NCBI GenBank assembly: GCA_946481425.1
Contig: CAMLNT010000094.1
Coordinates: forward strand, 1 to 8,318
Reading direction: 5' to 3'
Length of the DNA stretch: 8,318 nucleotides
From: an uncultured Brevundimonas sp.
Lineage (GTDB): Bacteria; Pseudomonadota; Alphaproteobacteria; Caulobacterales; Caulobacteraceae
This document shows, piece after piece, positions 6,435 through 8,318 of this stretch. The notes below the pieces were generated by a model, which worked only from the letters and a program-made list of their open reading frames with translations, ran no database searches and was not told where the DNA came from. Within the stretch, counting starts at the first letter, position 1. The number at the start of each line of letters is the position of its first letter. The position numbers and the translations under genes were made by a program.

Positions 6435-8318
6435 ATGTTCATCCGCCGTCTGACCGCAGGGGCCGCTTCGGCTGCGCTGGTCGCCGCCACCCTCTCCGTC
6501 GCCGCGCCGGCCCAGGCGCGCGAGGAAGGCATGTGGACCTTCGACAACTTCCCCATCACCCGCGTGAACCGCGAGCTCGGCACGAACATCGACCAGGCCT
6601 GGCTGGATGACGTCCGCATGGCGGCCGTGCGCCTGACGACGGGCTGCTCGGCCTCGGTGGTGTCGTCGGAAGGTCTGGTCCTGACCAACCATCACTGCGT
6701 CATCAGCTGCGTCCAGGACCTGTCCTCGTCCGAGAACGACTACGTCCAGAACGGCTGGATGACCGCCTCGCGCGACGAGGAGCGCGCCTGCCCCGGCATG
6801 CAGGCCGAGATCCTGACCGAGATCACCGACGTGACCGATCAGATCATGGCCGCCGGCGAGGGACTCGAGGGCGACGCCTACGTCCAGGCCCGGACAGCCG
6901 CGGCCGGCCGCATCGAGCGCGAAGCCTGCGGCGAGGACACCACCACCCGCCGCTGCCAGGTGATCAGCTTCTACCGGGGCGGCGAGTACAAGCTCTATGA
7001 GTACGACCGGTACGAGGACGTGCGTCTGGTCTTCGCTCCGGAGTTCCAGGCGGCCTTCTTCGGCGGCGACCCGGACAACTTCAACTTCCCGCGCTACGCG
7101 CTCGACGCCGCCTTCCTGCGCCTCTACCGCGACGGCTCGCCGGTCCGCACCAACAGCTTCCTGCGCTGGAACCCGGCCGCCCCGGCCGAGGGTGACGCCA
7201 CCTTCGTCGCCGGCAACCCTGGCTCGACCTCGCGCCTGCTGACCGTCGCCCAGATGGAAGCCCAGCGCGACATCGCCATCCCCATCGGCCAGCTCCAGCG
7301 CTCGGAACTGCGCGGCCGCCTTATCAGCTTCTCGGAGCAGTCCGAAGAGAACGCCCGCATCGCGCTCGACCCGCTGTTCGGCGTCGAGAACAGCTTCAAG
7401 GCCATCTACGGCCACCAGCTGGCCCTGAACGACCGCGCCTTCATGCAGCGCGTGCGTGACGGCGAGGCCGACCTTCGCGCCCGCGTCGCCGCCGACCCGG
7501 CCCTCGCCGAGCGCATCGGCGATCCGTGGGGCGAGATCGACGGCGTCCAGGACGACTACGCCGAACTGTTCCTGCCCTACCGCCAGCTGGAAGCGAACGC
7601 CGGCGGCGGCTCGACCCTCTACGCCATGGCCCGCGCCATCGTGCGCGCCACGGTCGGCGCCTCGGGCGGCACGCCGCCGAACACCGCGGCGCTCGAGCGT
7701 CAGCTGTCGACCGACGCCCCGATCGAGCCGGCCCTGGAAGAACTGTATCTCGCCTTCTGGCTCTCCAAGACGCGCGAATACCTGACCGTCGACCACCCGG
7801 CCGTCCGTCAGCTGCTCGGATCGGAAAGCCCTGAAGCCTTGGCCGACCGCCTCGTCTCGGGCACGACCCTGCGCGACCGTGAAGCGCGCCTGGCCCTGCT
7901 GCGCGGCGGCGCCGACGCCGTTCGCGCCTCCGAGGATCCGCTGATCCAGTTCATCCTGGCCAATGACGAGACGGCCCGCGCCGCCGGCCGGGAGTACAAC
8001 ACCCGCGTCGCCGCCGTGACCAACCGCGCGGCCGAGCGGATCGCCGCCGCCCGCTTCGCGGTCTATGGCACCGAGGCCTATCCGGACGCGACCTTCTCGC
8101 TGCGTCTGTCCTACGGCCGCGTCGCCGGCTGGACGTACCGCGGCCAGGAGATCGAGCCCTTCACCTACATCAACGGCCTGTGGGACCGTGCGACCGGCTC
8201 GCCGCCGTTCGACCTGGCCCCGCAGTGGGCCGCGGCTCGCGACCGCGTGAACGGCGACGTCGTCTATGACTTCACCACCACCAACGACATCATCGGCGGC
8301 AACTCGGGCTCGCCCGTG
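6435..8318 (+). CDS. S46-family serine dipeptidyl-peptidase, copy 2 (3' end outside window)
   Basis: 628 codons are visible, ending just after the catalytic G-G-N-S-G-S-P-V motif; about 60 more residues are expected beyond the window. Residues 1-28 form a Sec signal peptide ending A-Q-A. The triad is His87 (T-N-H-H-C), Asp224 (after D-N-F-N-F-P-R) and Ser624. Asn215, Phe216, Arg220 and Asn319 correspond to substrate N-terminus contacts of DAP BII, with Phe replacing its Trp216. The specificity residue equivalent to 673 of DPP7/DPP11 would be residue 642, beyond the window. Six cysteines (71, 88, 92, 119, 165, 174) align with those of the copy at 868, and the two proteins look roughly 60 % identical by eye over the N-terminal 220 residues. 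Shared blocks include EGMWT-DNFP, NIDQAWLD and GMQAEILT. The ATG at 6435 follows GGGAG (6421-6425) with 9-nt spacing. The gene has its own upstream terminator and probably its own promoter. Truncation is only a window effect; no frameshift is seen. Confidence 0.94.
   Translation, partial: MFIRRLTAGAASAALVAATLSVAAPAQAREEGMWTFDNFPITRVNRELGTNIDQAWLDDVRMAAVRLTTGCSASVVSSEGLVLTNHHCVISCVQDLSSSENDYVQNGWMTASRDEERACPGMQAEILTEITDVTDQIMAAGEGLEGDAYVQARTAAAGRIEREACGEDTTTRRCQVISFYRGGEYKLYEYDRYEDVRLVFAPEFQAAFFGGDPDNFNFPRYALDAAFLRLYRDGSPVRTNSFLRWNPAAPAEGDATFVAGNPGSTSRLLTVAQMEAQRDIAIPIGQLQRSELRGRLISFSEQSEENARIALDPLFGVENSFKAIYGHQLALNDRAFMQRVRDGEADLRARVAADPALAERIGDPWGEIDGVQDDYAELFLPYRQLEANAGGGSTLYAMARAIVRATVGASGGTPPNTAALERQLSTDAPIEPALEELYLAFWLSKTREYLTVDHPAVRQLLGSESPEALADRLVSGTTLRDREARLALLRGGADAVRASEDPLIQFILANDETARAAGREYNTRVAAVTNRAAERIAAARFAVYGTEAYPDATFSLRLSYGRVAGWTYRGQEIEPFTYINGLWDRATGSPPFDLAPQWAAARDRVNGDVVYDFTTTNDIIGGNSGSPV

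Noticed and set aside
3759..7796. A 1345-codon open frame on the minus strand crossing the receptor, DUF6607 and second S46 genes
   Set aside because: It runs antisense to three well-recognised genes and through two intergenic regions. Its product is a low-complexity Gly/Ala/Val/Arg/Asp-rich sequence with no domain. Long antisense frames of this kind arise from strong G/C third-position bias, which removes stop codons on the opposite strand.
1..8318. CRISPR array, insertion sequence, integrase, attachment site, rRNA or tRNA
   Set aside because: No regularly spaced repeats, transposase motifs, terminal inverted repeats with target duplications or RNA gene folds were seen on either strand. The only large repeat is the S46 gene pair.

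Overview
The window is GC-rich (by eye well above 65 % G+C) with strong G/C bias at third codon positions. Protein style (TonB-dependent receptor, DUF6607, S46 peptidases with the variant motifs noted below) suggests an alphaproteobacterium, most likely Caulobacterales (Brevundimonas/Caulobacter/Phenylobacterium-like). That placement is inference from style and recalled family distribution, not from a search. All five genes lie on the + strand, and every product carries an export signal (one lipoprotein signal, four Sec signals), so the whole locus acts in the cell envelope.

Layout: 1-222 holds no convincing gene, only a possible promoter and a good Shine-Dalgarno site. 223-801 encodes a small lipoprotein with a DUF3828-like C-terminal part. 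868-2931 encodes a complete S46-family serine dipeptidyl-peptidase, followed by an intrinsic terminator (2938-2969). 2970-3062 is a compact regulatory region with a Fur-type 7-1-7 palindrome, a second half-site and a candidate promoter. 3063-5243 encodes a TonB-dependent receptor of the hemoglobin/transferrin/lactoferrin-type family, and 5265-6239, only 21 nt downstream, encodes a DUF6607 protein. The two form an operon closed by a strong terminator (6286-6324). 6435-8318 encodes a second S46 peptidase, paralogous to the first, that is cut by the window end just after its catalytic serine.

Working model (inference): an iron-repressed outer-membrane receptor and its periplasmic/secreted DUF6607 partner are embedded between two duplicated periplasmic dipeptidyl-peptidases. 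The peptidases could trim peptides, perhaps from a host or environmental iron/haem protein or a peptide ligand, while the receptor imports the released ligand. Three sequence details make it non-textbook. The receptor lacks the histidines expected of HemR-type haem receptors. The complete peptidase has Ser where DPP7 has Gly and DPP11 has Arg. Both peptidases share an unusual Phe at the substrate-N-terminus site and six conserved cysteines.
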